From: Streptomyces sp. Ru62
Lineage (GTDB): Bacteria; Actinomycetota; Actinomycetes; Streptomycetales; Streptomycetaceae
Assembly (NCBI RefSeq): GCF_002920615.1
Contig: NZ_PQSU01000032.1
Coordinates: forward strand, 44,851 to 108,850
Length of the DNA stretch: 64,000 bases
Reading direction: 5' to 3'
The first letter of the stretch is position 1. Every line of letters starts with the position of its first letter. The notes beneath the pieces are model-generated. The model saw only the letters and a program-made list of their open reading frames with translations. It made no database searches and had not been told where the DNA came from. Positions 25,001-32,506 of the stretch are shown here, piece by piece. Made by a program: the position numbers and the translations under genes.

Positions 25001-26634
25001 CGTCCCTGCCCGCCCTCCGCGAGGCCTACCGGGCCGCCTCCCAGGTCTACGAGAAGGTCGGCGTCGGCGCCGACCTGCGCGCCGAGCAGGCCCGCGCGGA
25101 GAGCGACGAGAGCGCCGCCCGCGCCGAACTGGACCGGCTCAGCAACAAGGTCCGCACGCGCGCCGAGCAGCTGCTCCAGTCGCCCGACGGCGCCGACGGG
25201 CCCTCCCGGCAGGCCGCCGCCGCCCGCGCTGAGGAGCTGGTGCAGCTCCTGGAGACCCGGATGTCGACCGCGAGCGAGCAGCTCGGCCGGCTGCGCGGCG
25301 AGGCCGAGCGGCACGCACCCGAGGACGGCGAGGCGCACACCGAACTGCCCGGGGAACTCGCCCCGCGCGACGCCGAGCACGCCCAGGCGCTGCTGCGCAC
25401 CGCCACGGCCGAACTCGCCGCGCGCACCGAGGCGCTGGCCGAGGCCCGCGAGGCGCACGCGGAGCTGCTGGACGCCCACCGCGCCGCCGAGGACGCGGCC
25501 GGCGGCTTCGACGAGATCGCCGCCATGCTCCGCGACCTGCTGCGCGAACACGCCCCCGAGGAGGAGCAGGAGGAGCCGGAGCCGTACCCGGGCACCCTGG
25601 AGGAGGCCCGGCACTCCGCCGCTGAGGCCCGCCGTTCGCTGCGGGGCTGCGCGGCCGACCTGTCCGCCGCCGAGGCCGCCGTGCGCGAGGCGAGCGACGT
25701 CCTCGTCCGGCACGCGAACTCCACGCGCTACGAGCAGGTCCGCACCCCCGCCCGGCAGCAGATCCGCGAACTGCCCGCCTCCGCGCTGCCCGAACACGCC
25801 CAGAAGTGGGCGGACGCCTTCGCGCCCCGGCTGCGCGTCCTGACCGACGAGCTGGCCCAGCTGGAGCGCAACCGCGACTCGATCGTGGACCGGCTGCGCG
25901 GTCTCGTGGAGTCGGCGCTCGCCACCCTGCGCTCCGCCCAGCGGCTCTCCCGGCTGCCGGAGGGGCTCGGCCAGTGGTCCGGTCAGGAGTTCCTGCGCAT
26001 CCGCTTCGAGGAGCCCGACCACGCCACGCTCACCGAACGGCTCGGCGAGGTCATCGACGAGGCCACGCGCGCGGCCGTCAAGAAGAACTCCGACCTGCGC
26101 CGCGACGGCATGTCCCTGCTGCTGCGCGGCGTCGCGGCGGCCCTGCAGCCGAAGGGCGTGGCCGTCGAGATCCTCAAGCCCGACGCCGTGCTGCGCGCCG
26201 AACGCGTCCCCGTCGGCCAGATGGGAGACGTCTTCTCCGGTGGCCAGCTCCTCACGGCGGCCATCGCCCTGTACTGCACGATGGCCGCCCTGCGCTCGAA
26301 CGACCGGGGCCGGGACAAGCACCGGCACGCCGGCACGCTCTTCCTGGACAACCCGATCGGCCGGGCCAACGCCACCTACCTGCTCGAACTCCAGCGAGCG
26401 GTGTCCGACGCGCTGGGTGTCCAGCTGCTGTACACCACCGGCCTGTTCGACACCACCGCCCTCGCCGAGTTCCCGCTGGTCATCCGCCTCCGCAACGACG
26501 CCGACCTCCGGGCGGGCCTGAAGTACATCAGCGTGGAGGAGCACCTCCGGCCCGGGCTGCCCCAGCAGCCCCAGGCCGGGGAGGCGGTGCACAGCGAGAT
26601 CACGGCGACGAGGATGTACAAGAAGCCGGCTTGA
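22003..26634 (+). CDS. MukB/JetC-like SMC ATPase
   Basis: The protein has 1543 residues. Walker A is ENGGGKS (64-70). Two long Ala/Glu/Arg coiled-coil arms (about 300-670 and 810-1330) flank a globular hinge-like domain (about 680-800). The ABC signature FSGGQ is at 1411-1415, and Walker B with D-loop LFLDNPIGRAN is at 1446-1456. This is the plan of MukB/JetC/MksB. The residue after the Walker B aspartate is Asn1450, where the catalytic Glu normally sits; this may be a family trait or may slow hydrolysis. It follows the MukE-like gene by 71 bases. The complex should load on DNA for chromosome organisation or plasmid exclusion. No JetD/MksG gene is adjacent. Confidence 0.82.
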   Translation: MYELSRVRLYSIGPAGARYADTVLDLRGVGEPVPDPAPTQVEFFEEEPSGPPRRPAPAGVLFLENGGGKSVLLKLIFSVMLPGHRNTLGGASSGVLRKFLLADDCGHVALEWQHVLTGECVVVGKVSEWRGRQVSNDPRKFAEAWYSFRPGPGLSLDNLPVAESTSVRPPAEGTSGAHGRRRTMKGFRDALMEAGKVYPHLEVHWEEIHERWTEHLGDLGLDPELFRYQREMNADEGEAAGLFAVKKDSDFTDLLLRAVTDTRDTDGLADLVSGFGNKLGRRAELIAERDFTAGSVDLLGRIVEAAETRARARDVHAGAERRTRTLARRLSARAVRERMRAADLAQRVTAAAYAVTHSEGARERSALIAAELAYRHASLALAAAEKSAAAQKRELADARTLHSAWQAAEAVLRHRAAADRVARVSAAIQEAERDAAPALAARAKAAVDLVRALHAAAGSAEALANEEEERSAALQEVSDSAYRDSTAAATEAQRARSEAGHLRQRLAEVEQETAEAVRAGWLDDSAPDADPARAALAASDAEKTAVAAWDAAREAARKATEHAREAASAESRAELTAARAADAAAAAERAHEAERRLAESLAAEERLAELLSLPGAPSVARVPAPRSEEGDTPRAPAVEAARSAFTPEELDRFADELRELLDDAVSTAERHLFELRTAAADDARILGALGDGGLLPPGPDVLATVEFLGEHGIPALPGWRYLAQAVDPADHARVLAARPELVDGVIITDPDTHARAREALGDAALLPRSAVAVGTAAALLAPPPAQGTTPGDVFLVPPNPAMHDEHAADEERQALRARATARDEEIRALAARLGKDRELAARLASWRTGCPAGHLTELARAAEEARAFAEEAEAELAEARTVRAEADESAAEAAQIRDERQEAAQKARRAADALAGLAFRLRERAGWQVKLRELADEAAESEARAQTCLDRARAADEDRRAAQRAADDARRTARALRAERAEIAGAPDDVPVDDEDAPKASLPALREAYRAASQVYEKVGVGADLRAEQARAESDESAARAELDRLSNKVRTRAEQLLQSPDGADGPSRQAAAARAEELVQLLETRMSTASEQLGRLRGEAERHAPEDGEAHTELPGELAPRDAEHAQALLRTATAELAARTEALAEAREAHAELLDAHRAAEDAAGGFDEIAAMLRDLLREHAPEEEQEEPEPYPGTLEEARHSAAEARRSLRGCAADLSAAEAAVREASDVLVRHANSTRYEQVRTPARQQIRELPASALPEHAQKWADAFAPRLRVLTDELAQLERNRDSIVDRLRGLVESALATLRSAQRLSRLPEGLGQWSGQEFLRIRFEEPDHATLTERLGEVIDEATRAAVKKNSDLRRDGMSLLLRGVAAALQPKGVAVEILKPDAVLRAERVPVGQMGDVFSGGQLLTAAIALYCTMAALRSNDRGRDKHRHAGTLFLDNPIGRANATYLLELQRAVSDALGVQLLYTTGLFDTTALAEFPLVIRLRNDADLRAGLKYISVEEHLRPGLPQQPQAGEAVHSEITATRMYKKPA

Positions 26635-26661
26635 TCAATGGGTTGACCGATCCATTGATCA
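26632..26661. terminator. Bidirectional hairpin containing both stop codons
   Basis: TGATCAATGG (26632-26641) pairs perfectly with CCATTGATCA (26652-26661) around a 10-base loop. The TGA of the SMC gene is the first three bases of one arm, and the TGA of the convergent choline oxidase-like gene is the end of the other. Confidence 0.7.
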
Positions 26662-28209
26662 GGCGTCCTCCTTGATCAGGTCGGCACACTTCTCGCCGAT
26701 CATCATCGTCGTGATGCACGGGTTGACGGCGATCAGGTCGGGCATCACCGAGCCGTCGGCGACCCGCAGCCCCTCGGTCCCCTTGACCCGCAACCGCGCG
26801 TCGAGCGGGGCCGAGGGGTCGTCGTCGGCGCCCATCCTCACGGTGCACGACGGGTGGTAGACGGTGTTGTGCGTCTTGTGGATGTAGTCCAGCAACTCGT
26901 CGTCCGTGCGCACGTCCGGCCCCGGCGCCAGCTCGGCGCCCGCCCAGCCGCCCAGCGCCGGCTGCGCCGCGATACGGCGGGCCAGCCTCAGCCCGTACGT
27001 CATCACCCGTACATCGTGCTCGTGCGTGAAGTAGCGCGGGTCCACCTTCGGCTTGTCCCGGTAGTCACGCGTCCGCAGCCGTACCGTGCCCCGGGACTTC
27101 GCCTTCGTCACGTTGGGCGTGAGGCAGAACGCGTTCTCCGAGGTCGGGTAGCCCCAGCGCGCGGTGTTCATGTCGAACGGCACGGACCCGTAGTGGAACA
27201 TCAGGTCGGGCCGGTCCAGGCCGGGTTCGGTGTCGTAGAAGACGCCCGCCTCCCACCACTGGCTGGACGTGGTGGTCATCGGCTGCTTCGCCTCCCACAT
27301 GATGACGCCCTCGGGGTGGTCCTGGAGGTTCTCGCCGACGCCCGGGGCGTCCACGACGACCTCCACGCCGACCTCGCGCAGATGCCCGGCCGGGCCGATG
27401 CCGGACAGCATCAGCAGCTTGGGGGAGTCGATCGAGCCGCAGGAGACGATCACCTCACGCCGGGCCCGTACCGTGCGCGTGTGCACCAGATCGGGGTCCA
27501 GGTACTCGGCGCCCACGCACCGCCGCCCCTCCAGCACCAGCTTCTTGGCCCGCACCCCGGTCCGCACGTCCAGATTCGGGCGTCTGCCGAGGACGGGGTG
27601 GAGATAGGCGACGGACGAGGACTGGCGGATGTTGTTCTCGTCGGAGTTGATCTGGAACCAGTTCGCCCCGCGCACCACCGTCTGCCCGGTGTTGAACGGG
27701 ACCGTCGGTATCCCGGCCTGAGCACACGCCTCCAGCAGCGCGGCCCCGCACGGGTCCCCGCCCTTCAGCGTGCGCAGCTTCACGGGGCCGGTGCGGCCGT
27801 GGTGGTCGCCGGGCGCGTCGTTGTTCTCCAGCCGCCGGTACAGCGGGAACAGGTCGGCCGCGCTCCAGCCCGTACAGCCCTGGGCCGCCCAGTCGTCCAG
27901 GTCCTCCGCGGGTGCCCAGAACGCGATACAGGAGTTGTGCGACGAACAGCCGCCCAGCACCTTCGCGCGCGCGTGCCGCATGAAACTGTTGCCGCTGGTC
28001 TGCGGCTCGACCGGGTAGTCCCAGTCGTAACCGGACTCCAGCAGCCCCATCCAGCGCTCCAGCCTGAGGACGTCGTCGTCGCCGACGTCGCTGGGGCCCG
28101 CCTCCAGCACGCACACCGTCACCGAGGGGTCCTCGGAGAGCCGGGCGGCCACGACGTTGCCCGCGGTGCCGCCACCGACCACGACGTAGTCGAACTCATC
28201 GATGCTCAT
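26659..28209 (-). CDS. Choline oxidase-like GMC flavoenzyme
   Basis: This 516-residue FAD enzyme begins FDYVVVGGGTAGNVVAARLS (dinucleotide fold). The catalytic set matches Arthrobacter choline oxidase closely. LGGCSSHNSCIAFW holds the His (residue 91) that carries covalent FAD, with the active-site Ser two residues on. QWWE carries the choline-binding Glu, FHYGSVPFDMN the active-site His, and HNTVYHP and VNP the His/Asn pair. It should oxidise choline via betaine aldehyde to glycine betaine, using oxygen and releasing peroxide. It is the last gene of the betaine operon, 32 bases after the permease. Confidence 0.88.
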   Translation of the reverse strand: MSIDEFDYVVVGGGTAGNVVAARLSEDPSVTVCVLEAGPSDVGDDDVLRLERWMGLLESGYDWDYPVEPQTSGNSFMRHARAKVLGGCSSHNSCIAFWAPAEDLDDWAAQGCTGWSAADLFPLYRRLENNDAPGDHHGRTGPVKLRTLKGGDPCGAALLEACAQAGIPTVPFNTGQTVVRGANWFQINSDENNIRQSSSVAYLHPVLGRRPNLDVRTGVRAKKLVLEGRRCVGAEYLDPDLVHTRTVRARREVIVSCGSIDSPKLLMLSGIGPAGHLREVGVEVVVDAPGVGENLQDHPEGVIMWEAKQPMTTTSSQWWEAGVFYDTEPGLDRPDLMFHYGSVPFDMNTARWGYPTSENAFCLTPNVTKAKSRGTVRLRTRDYRDKPKVDPRYFTHEHDVRVMTYGLRLARRIAAQPALGGWAGAELAPGPDVRTDDELLDYIHKTHNTVYHPSCTVRMGADDDPSAPLDARLRVKGTEGLRVADGSVMPDLIAVNPCITTMMIGEKCADLIKEDA

Positions 28210-28241
28210 GTGACCTCCTGGTCAGCCGGAATCGGGCGGGA

Positions 28242-29813
28242 TCACTCGGCCGCGGGGGCGGCGAGGGGAGGTGGCGGGGTGGCCGCCGCGGCGTCCAGGC
28301 GGTGCTCGGCGAGGACACCGGTGCGGTGGCGCTGGACGAACCAGTAGTAGGCGAAGCCGCCGCCCGCGATGACCGCGACGAAGAGGACCGCGCCCCAGCG
28401 CAGGTACCAGTGGTACGGCGCGGACGCGTTGTAGACGGCGGCGCGCGGCCAGATCAGGTTGACCGTCATCGCCGCTCCCCACACCACCGCGACGATGTTG
28501 ACGAGCAGTCCCCAGCGGCCGAGCGAGAACCTGCCCTCGTCCGCGGGCCGCCAGGTGCCGCGCAGCCGGGCCACCAGCATCGGCCCGGTGACGCCCAGGT
28601 AGGCGAGGTAGATCATGATGATGCCGATGCTGGTGACGACCGTGAAGATCTGCGGCTGGCGGATGTTGACCACGAGGATCGCCAGCGCCAGCACGCCGAT
28701 GATCACGGCCGGCAGGACCGGGGTCTGGAAACGCGGGCTGACCCGGGCCATCAGCGAGGACGCGGGCAGGTTGTTGTCGCGGGCCATCGCGAACGCCAGC
28801 CGGATCGCCGCCGTGTGCACGGCCAGCGCGCACACCGTGACCGCGATCAGCACGCACCACAGCATCGCCTTGCCCGCCGTCGGTCCGAGCACGTCGAGCA
28901 CGACGTACTGCAGGCCGTCGGTGGACAGCTTGTCGCCCTTCAGGCTGGAGACGCTCATCAGCGCCAGCAGCAGCACCAGGCCGCCCAGGACGAACGAGGC
29001 GACGATCGCGCGGATGATCGCGCGCGGGGCGTTCCGGGACGGGTCCAGGCACTCCTCGCCGAGGGAGGAGGCGGTGTCGAAGCCGTACATGACGTACGCG
29101 GACGCCAGCGAGGCCACCAGGAAGGCGCCGAGGTAACCCGTTGAGTAACCGGCTCCCGTGTGGTTCGTCTGCATGACGACTTGAGGACCACGGGTGATGT
29201 GGACCGCGAAGAGGATGATCAATACAACCGTGGCGATCAACTCGATGAAGACGCCCGCCGTGTTGATCGTGGCCATCAGCTTGACGCCGAACGCGTTGAC
29301 CAGCGTGGTGAACAGGATCAACACGGCCGCGAGCACGACCGCGTTGGTCGCCACGTCGTACTTGCCGGTGCCGTCCCCGACGAACTGGAACACCGAAGAG
29401 ATCTGCGGCAGCGTCAGCTGATAGGCCAGCGCGACCGCCGAGATGGACACGATGGACGCGATCAGCATCATCCACCCGGCGAGCCAGCCGAGATGCGGAT
29501 TGCCGATCTTCTTCGACCAGTTGTAGACCGAGCCGGCCACCGGATAGCGGGCGGCCAGTTCGGCGAAGCACAGGGCCACCATGAACTGGCCGGCGAACAC
29601 CATCGGCCACGACCACCAGTAGGCGGGGCCGCCGCTGCCGTAGCCGAAGTAGAACAGCTGGAAGGTGCCGGTCAGGATGGAGATGTAGCTGATGCCTGCG
29701 GCGAAGGTGTGGAAGTGGCCGAGGGTGCGCCTGAGTTCCGGCTTGTAGCCGAACTCGGCGAGCTCGGCGTCGTCGTGGTGGTGCGGGCCTGGCGATTGCT
29801 CGGTGGTCGTCAT
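28242..29813 (-). CDS. APC-superfamily permease
   Basis: This 523-residue membrane protein has about twelve helices. GISYISILTGTFQLFYFGYGSGG in TM1 and GSVYNWSKKIGNPHLGWLAGW near TM3 are typical of the APC amino acid/choline group, as is ALAVHTAAIRLAFAMARDNNLP near TM8. The N-terminus is cytoplasmic and His/Asp-rich. Its place among choline and betaine genes suggests uptake of choline, betaine, dimethylglycine or carnitine, but the substrate cannot be read from sequence. Codons around 29130-29300 are richer in A/T than the rest. Confidence 0.88.
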   Translation of the reverse strand: MTTTEQSPGPHHHDDAELAEFGYKPELRRTLGHFHTFAAGISYISILTGTFQLFYFGYGSGGPAYWWSWPMVFAGQFMVALCFAELAARYPVAGSVYNWSKKIGNPHLGWLAGWMMLIASIVSISAVALAYQLTLPQISSVFQFVGDGTGKYDVATNAVVLAAVLILFTTLVNAFGVKLMATINTAGVFIELIATVVLIILFAVHITRGPQVVMQTNHTGAGYSTGYLGAFLVASLASAYVMYGFDTASSLGEECLDPSRNAPRAIIRAIVASFVLGGLVLLLALMSVSSLKGDKLSTDGLQYVVLDVLGPTAGKAMLWCVLIAVTVCALAVHTAAIRLAFAMARDNNLPASSLMARVSPRFQTPVLPAVIIGVLALAILVVNIRQPQIFTVVTSIGIIMIYLAYLGVTGPMLVARLRGTWRPADEGRFSLGRWGLLVNIVAVVWGAAMTVNLIWPRAAVYNASAPYHWYLRWGAVLFVAVIAGGGFAYYWFVQRHRTGVLAEHRLDAAAATPPPPLAAPAAE

Positions 29814-29890
29814 GAGCGGACTCCTCGTGGGCCTGGGGAGGGGAGGCAGCGGCCCGTGCGGGTGCCGGGATCGGGTGGGTGACGGGCGGG

Positions 29891-31357
29891 TCAGTCGAAC
29901 CAGCCCTGCGGTGCCGGCGCGGTGTTGCGCCAGATGTGTTTCGTCTCGCGGTACTCGGCGAGCCCCGCCGGTCCGAGTTCGCGTCCGAACCCGGACTGCT
30001 TGTAACCACCCCACTCGGCCTGCGGCACGTACGGGTGGTAGTCGTTGATCCAGACCGTGCCGAGCCGCAGCCGTCCCGCCACCCGCGCGGCCCTGGCCTC
30101 GTCGCCGGTCCAGACGGCACCCGCGAGGCCGTAGACCGTGTCGTCGGCGAGCCGGACGGCCTCCTCCTCGGTGGTGAACCGTTCGACGGTCAGCACCGGC
30201 CCGAAGGATTCCTCCCGGACGACGGACATGGCACTCGTGCACTCGTCCAGGACGGTCGGCAGGTAGTAGAAACCCTCGTCGTAGCCGGGGCCGGCGGGCC
30301 GGGCGCCGCCGCAGCGCAGCACCGCGCCCTCCGCCAGCCCCCGCGCGACATAGGCCTCCACCTTGGCCCGGTGCGCCGCGGAGATCAGCGGCCCGCTCCG
30401 CGCGCGCTCGTCGAACGGCCCGCCGAGCCGGATCAGCCGCGCCCGCCGGACGACCTCGTCCACGAACCGGTCGTGCAGCGCGTCCTCGACCAGCAGCCGG
30501 GCCCCGGCGGAGCAGACCTGCCCGGAATGCAGGAAGACGGCGGTGAGGGCCATGTCGACCGCGGCCTCGAAGTCGGCGTCCGCGAAGACGATGTTGGGGT
30601 TCTTGCCGCCGAGTTCGAGCGCGACCTTCTTCACCGTGCCGGCCGCCGCCGCCATCAGCCGGCGGCCGGTCTGCAGACCGCCGGTGAAGGAGACCAGGTC
30701 GACGCCCGGATGGTCGCCCAGCGGGGCGCCCGCCTCCGGCCCGGCACCCAGCACCAGATTGGCCACGCCCGGCGGCAGCCCCGCCTCCGCCAGCAGCCGC
30801 ATCAGGTGGATCGCGGTGTGCGGGGTCAGCTCGCTCGGCTTCAGCACGAAGGTGTTGCCGGCCGCGAGCGCGGGGGCGACCTTCCACGCGGTCTGCAGCA
30901 GCGGGTAGTTCCACGGTGTGATCAGGGCGCAGACACCGACCGGTTCGTACACCACCCGACTGTCGACGTCCGCCCGGCCGGTGTCGATCACCCGGCCGGT
31001 CTCGCCCGCGACCAGCCGCCCGAAGTAGCGGAAGCAGTGGACAACGTCGTCCACGTCGTACGCGCTCTCCACCAGCCGCTTGCCCGTGTCCAGGGACTCG
31101 GCGCGCGCCAGGGCGTCCTTGTCCCGGGCGAGGAGGTCCGCGACCCGCAGGAGCAGGTCGCCGCGCTCGGTGGCGGGCGTGCGCGGCCAGGGGCCGGTGT
31201 CGAAGGCACGCCGGGCCGCCGCGACGGCCTCCGCGGTGTCCTTGCCCCCGGCTTCGTCCACGACGCCCACCAGGGAGCCGTCGGCGGGACAGCGGATCTC
31301 CCGGGTGCGCTCGTCCAGGGCGCCCCGCCACGTACCGTCGATGAACAGGTCAGGCAT
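29891..31357 (-). CDS. Betaine aldehyde dehydrogenase-like enzyme
   Basis: This 488-residue aldehyde dehydrogenase has the oxyanion Asn region TPWNYPLL, LELGGKNP with the general-base Glu, and HSGQVCSAGARLLVE with the catalytic Cys. ESFGPVLTVERF and INDYHPYVPQAEWGG lie near the C-terminus. It should convert betaine aldehyde to glycine betaine with NAD(P)+. Because a choline oxidase can do both steps, it may clear leaked aldehyde. Its ATG overlaps the 3' end of the Rieske oxygenase gene by eight bases. Confidence 0.9.
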   Translation of the reverse strand: MPDLFIDGTWRGALDERTREIRCPADGSLVGVVDEAGGKDTAEAVAAARRAFDTGPWPRTPATERGDLLLRVADLLARDKDALARAESLDTGKRLVESAYDVDDVVHCFRYFGRLVAGETGRVIDTGRADVDSRVVYEPVGVCALITPWNYPLLQTAWKVAPALAAGNTFVLKPSELTPHTAIHLMRLLAEAGLPPGVANLVLGAGPEAGAPLGDHPGVDLVSFTGGLQTGRRLMAAAAGTVKKVALELGGKNPNIVFADADFEAAVDMALTAVFLHSGQVCSAGARLLVEDALHDRFVDEVVRRARLIRLGGPFDERARSGPLISAAHRAKVEAYVARGLAEGAVLRCGGARPAGPGYDEGFYYLPTVLDECTSAMSVVREESFGPVLTVERFTTEEEAVRLADDTVYGLAGAVWTGDEARAARVAGRLRLGTVWINDYHPYVPQAEWGGYKQSGFGRELGPAGLAEYRETKHIWRNTAPAPQGWFD

Positions 31358-32495
31358 GGGAGTCCCCCAGCAGGTCCAGCAGCCACGCGTGGAAGATCCC
31401 GATGTGGTGCTCGTTCGGGACCAGCACCCCGCCGCGGCGGTAGGCGCGCGAGGACATCGCCGGCTGGGTGCGCTCGCAGGCCTCGAAGTCCTGGACGTTG
31501 ACGCGGTGGAACAGCTCCACGGACTTCGACACGTCCGCGCCCGAGGCCACGACCTCCGGCGCGTACAGCCAGTCGCACTCCACCACCGTGCGGTCCTCCG
31601 CCAGCGGGAACATGCGGTGCAGGATCACGTGGTCGGGGACGAGGTTGACGAACACGGTCGGCTTGACCGTGATCGCGTAGTAGCGGCGGTCCTGGTCGGC
31701 GGTCACCTCGGGGAGCTTGGCGAAGCCCGCGCTGCCGTCCACCGTGAAGCCCCTGATCTCCTCGCCGAACTCGGCGCCGTGGCCCACGTAGTACTGGGCC
31801 GCGTAGCCGTCGGCGAACTCCGGGAGCACTTCGGTGAGTTCGGGGTGGATCGTCGCGCAGTGGTAGCACTCCATGAAGTTCTCGACGATCAGTTTCCAGT
31901 TGGCCCGCACGTCGTAGGTGACGCGTTTGCCGAGGGCCAGCTTCTCGGTGCCGTAGTGCTCGATGGCGGCGGCGTCGCCGAGCCGCTCCACCGCCGCGTG
32001 CATCACCGTGTCCTCGAAGGACGGCGGTTCCTCGGCGAGGCACACCCAGGCGTAGCCCAGCCACTCGCGCAGAGCCACCTTGATCAACCCGTATGCAACT
32101 CGATCAACATCGGGCATCTTGATCAAGTTGGGTGCGGCGATCAATTTGCCGTCAAGGTCGTACGTCCACGCGTGGTACGGGCATTGCAGGCTGCGCCGCA
32201 CCTCACCGGACTCCTCGGTGCACAGCCGCGCCCCGCGGTGCCGGCACACATTGAGGAAGGCACGCAGCTCGCCGGTGCGGGTCCGGGTGATGATGACGTT
32301 CTCGCGGCCCACCTGGACCGTGCGGAAGGCGCCCGGCTTGTCCAGGTCGGCGCCGCGCACCGCGCAGAACCACAGGGACTCGAAGATCTTCTCCTGCTCC
32401 TGCCGGAAGACCTCCGGGTCGGTGTAGTAGTGGCCCGGAAGCGTCGCGATGAGGCTCGGGGAGACCGGGCTCGGGGAGATCGGTGTCGTCGTCAC
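31350..32495 (-). CDS. Rieske oxygenase, probable glycine betaine demethylase (GbcA type)
   Basis: This 381-residue oxygenase has a Rieske [2Fe-2S] centre, NVCRHRGARLC followed by LQCPYHAWTYD (CxH...CxxH). It also has a mononuclear iron site, NFMECYHCATIHPEL (HxxxxH). The family includes choline monooxygenase and glycine betaine monooxygenase GbcA. With DMGO and sarcosine oxidase beside it, demethylation of betaine to dimethylglycine plus formaldehyde is the likely reaction. Electrons could come from the ferredoxin and reductase at 39.4-41.0 kb. The GTG at 32493-32495 is the start. A patch at 32085-32155 has unusual A/T-rich codons with repeated TTGATC. Confidence 0.85.
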   Translation of the reverse strand: MTTTPISPSPVSPSLIATLPGHYYTDPEVFRQEQEKIFESLWFCAVRGADLDKPGAFRTVQVGRENVIITRTRTGELRAFLNVCRHRGARLCTEESGEVRRSLQCPYHAWTYDLDGKLIAAPNLIKMPDVDRVAYGLIKVALREWLGYAWVCLAEEPPSFEDTVMHAAVERLGDAAAIEHYGTEKLALGKRVTYDVRANWKLIVENFMECYHCATIHPELTEVLPEFADGYAAQYYVGHGAEFGEEIRGFTVDGSAGFAKLPEVTADQDRRYYAITVKPTVFVNLVPDHVILHRMFPLAEDRTVVECDWLYAPEVVASGADVSKSVELFHRVNVQDFEACERTQPAMSSRAYRRGGVLVPNEHHIGIFHAWLLDLLGDSHA

Positions 32496-32506
32496 GGGCG
32501 GGCTCC

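Noticed and set aside
21988..26592. A 1534-codon open frame on the minus strand
   Set aside because: It is the antisense shadow of the SMC gene. Its residues are low-complexity Gly/Ala/Val/Glu and it has no motif. The plus strand carries Walker A, ABC signature and Walker B motifs.
19483..26634. Complete Wadjet (JetABCD) defence system
   Set aside because: No JetD/TOPRIM nuclease gene follows or precedes the three genes in this window, so only a partial or variant system can be claimed.
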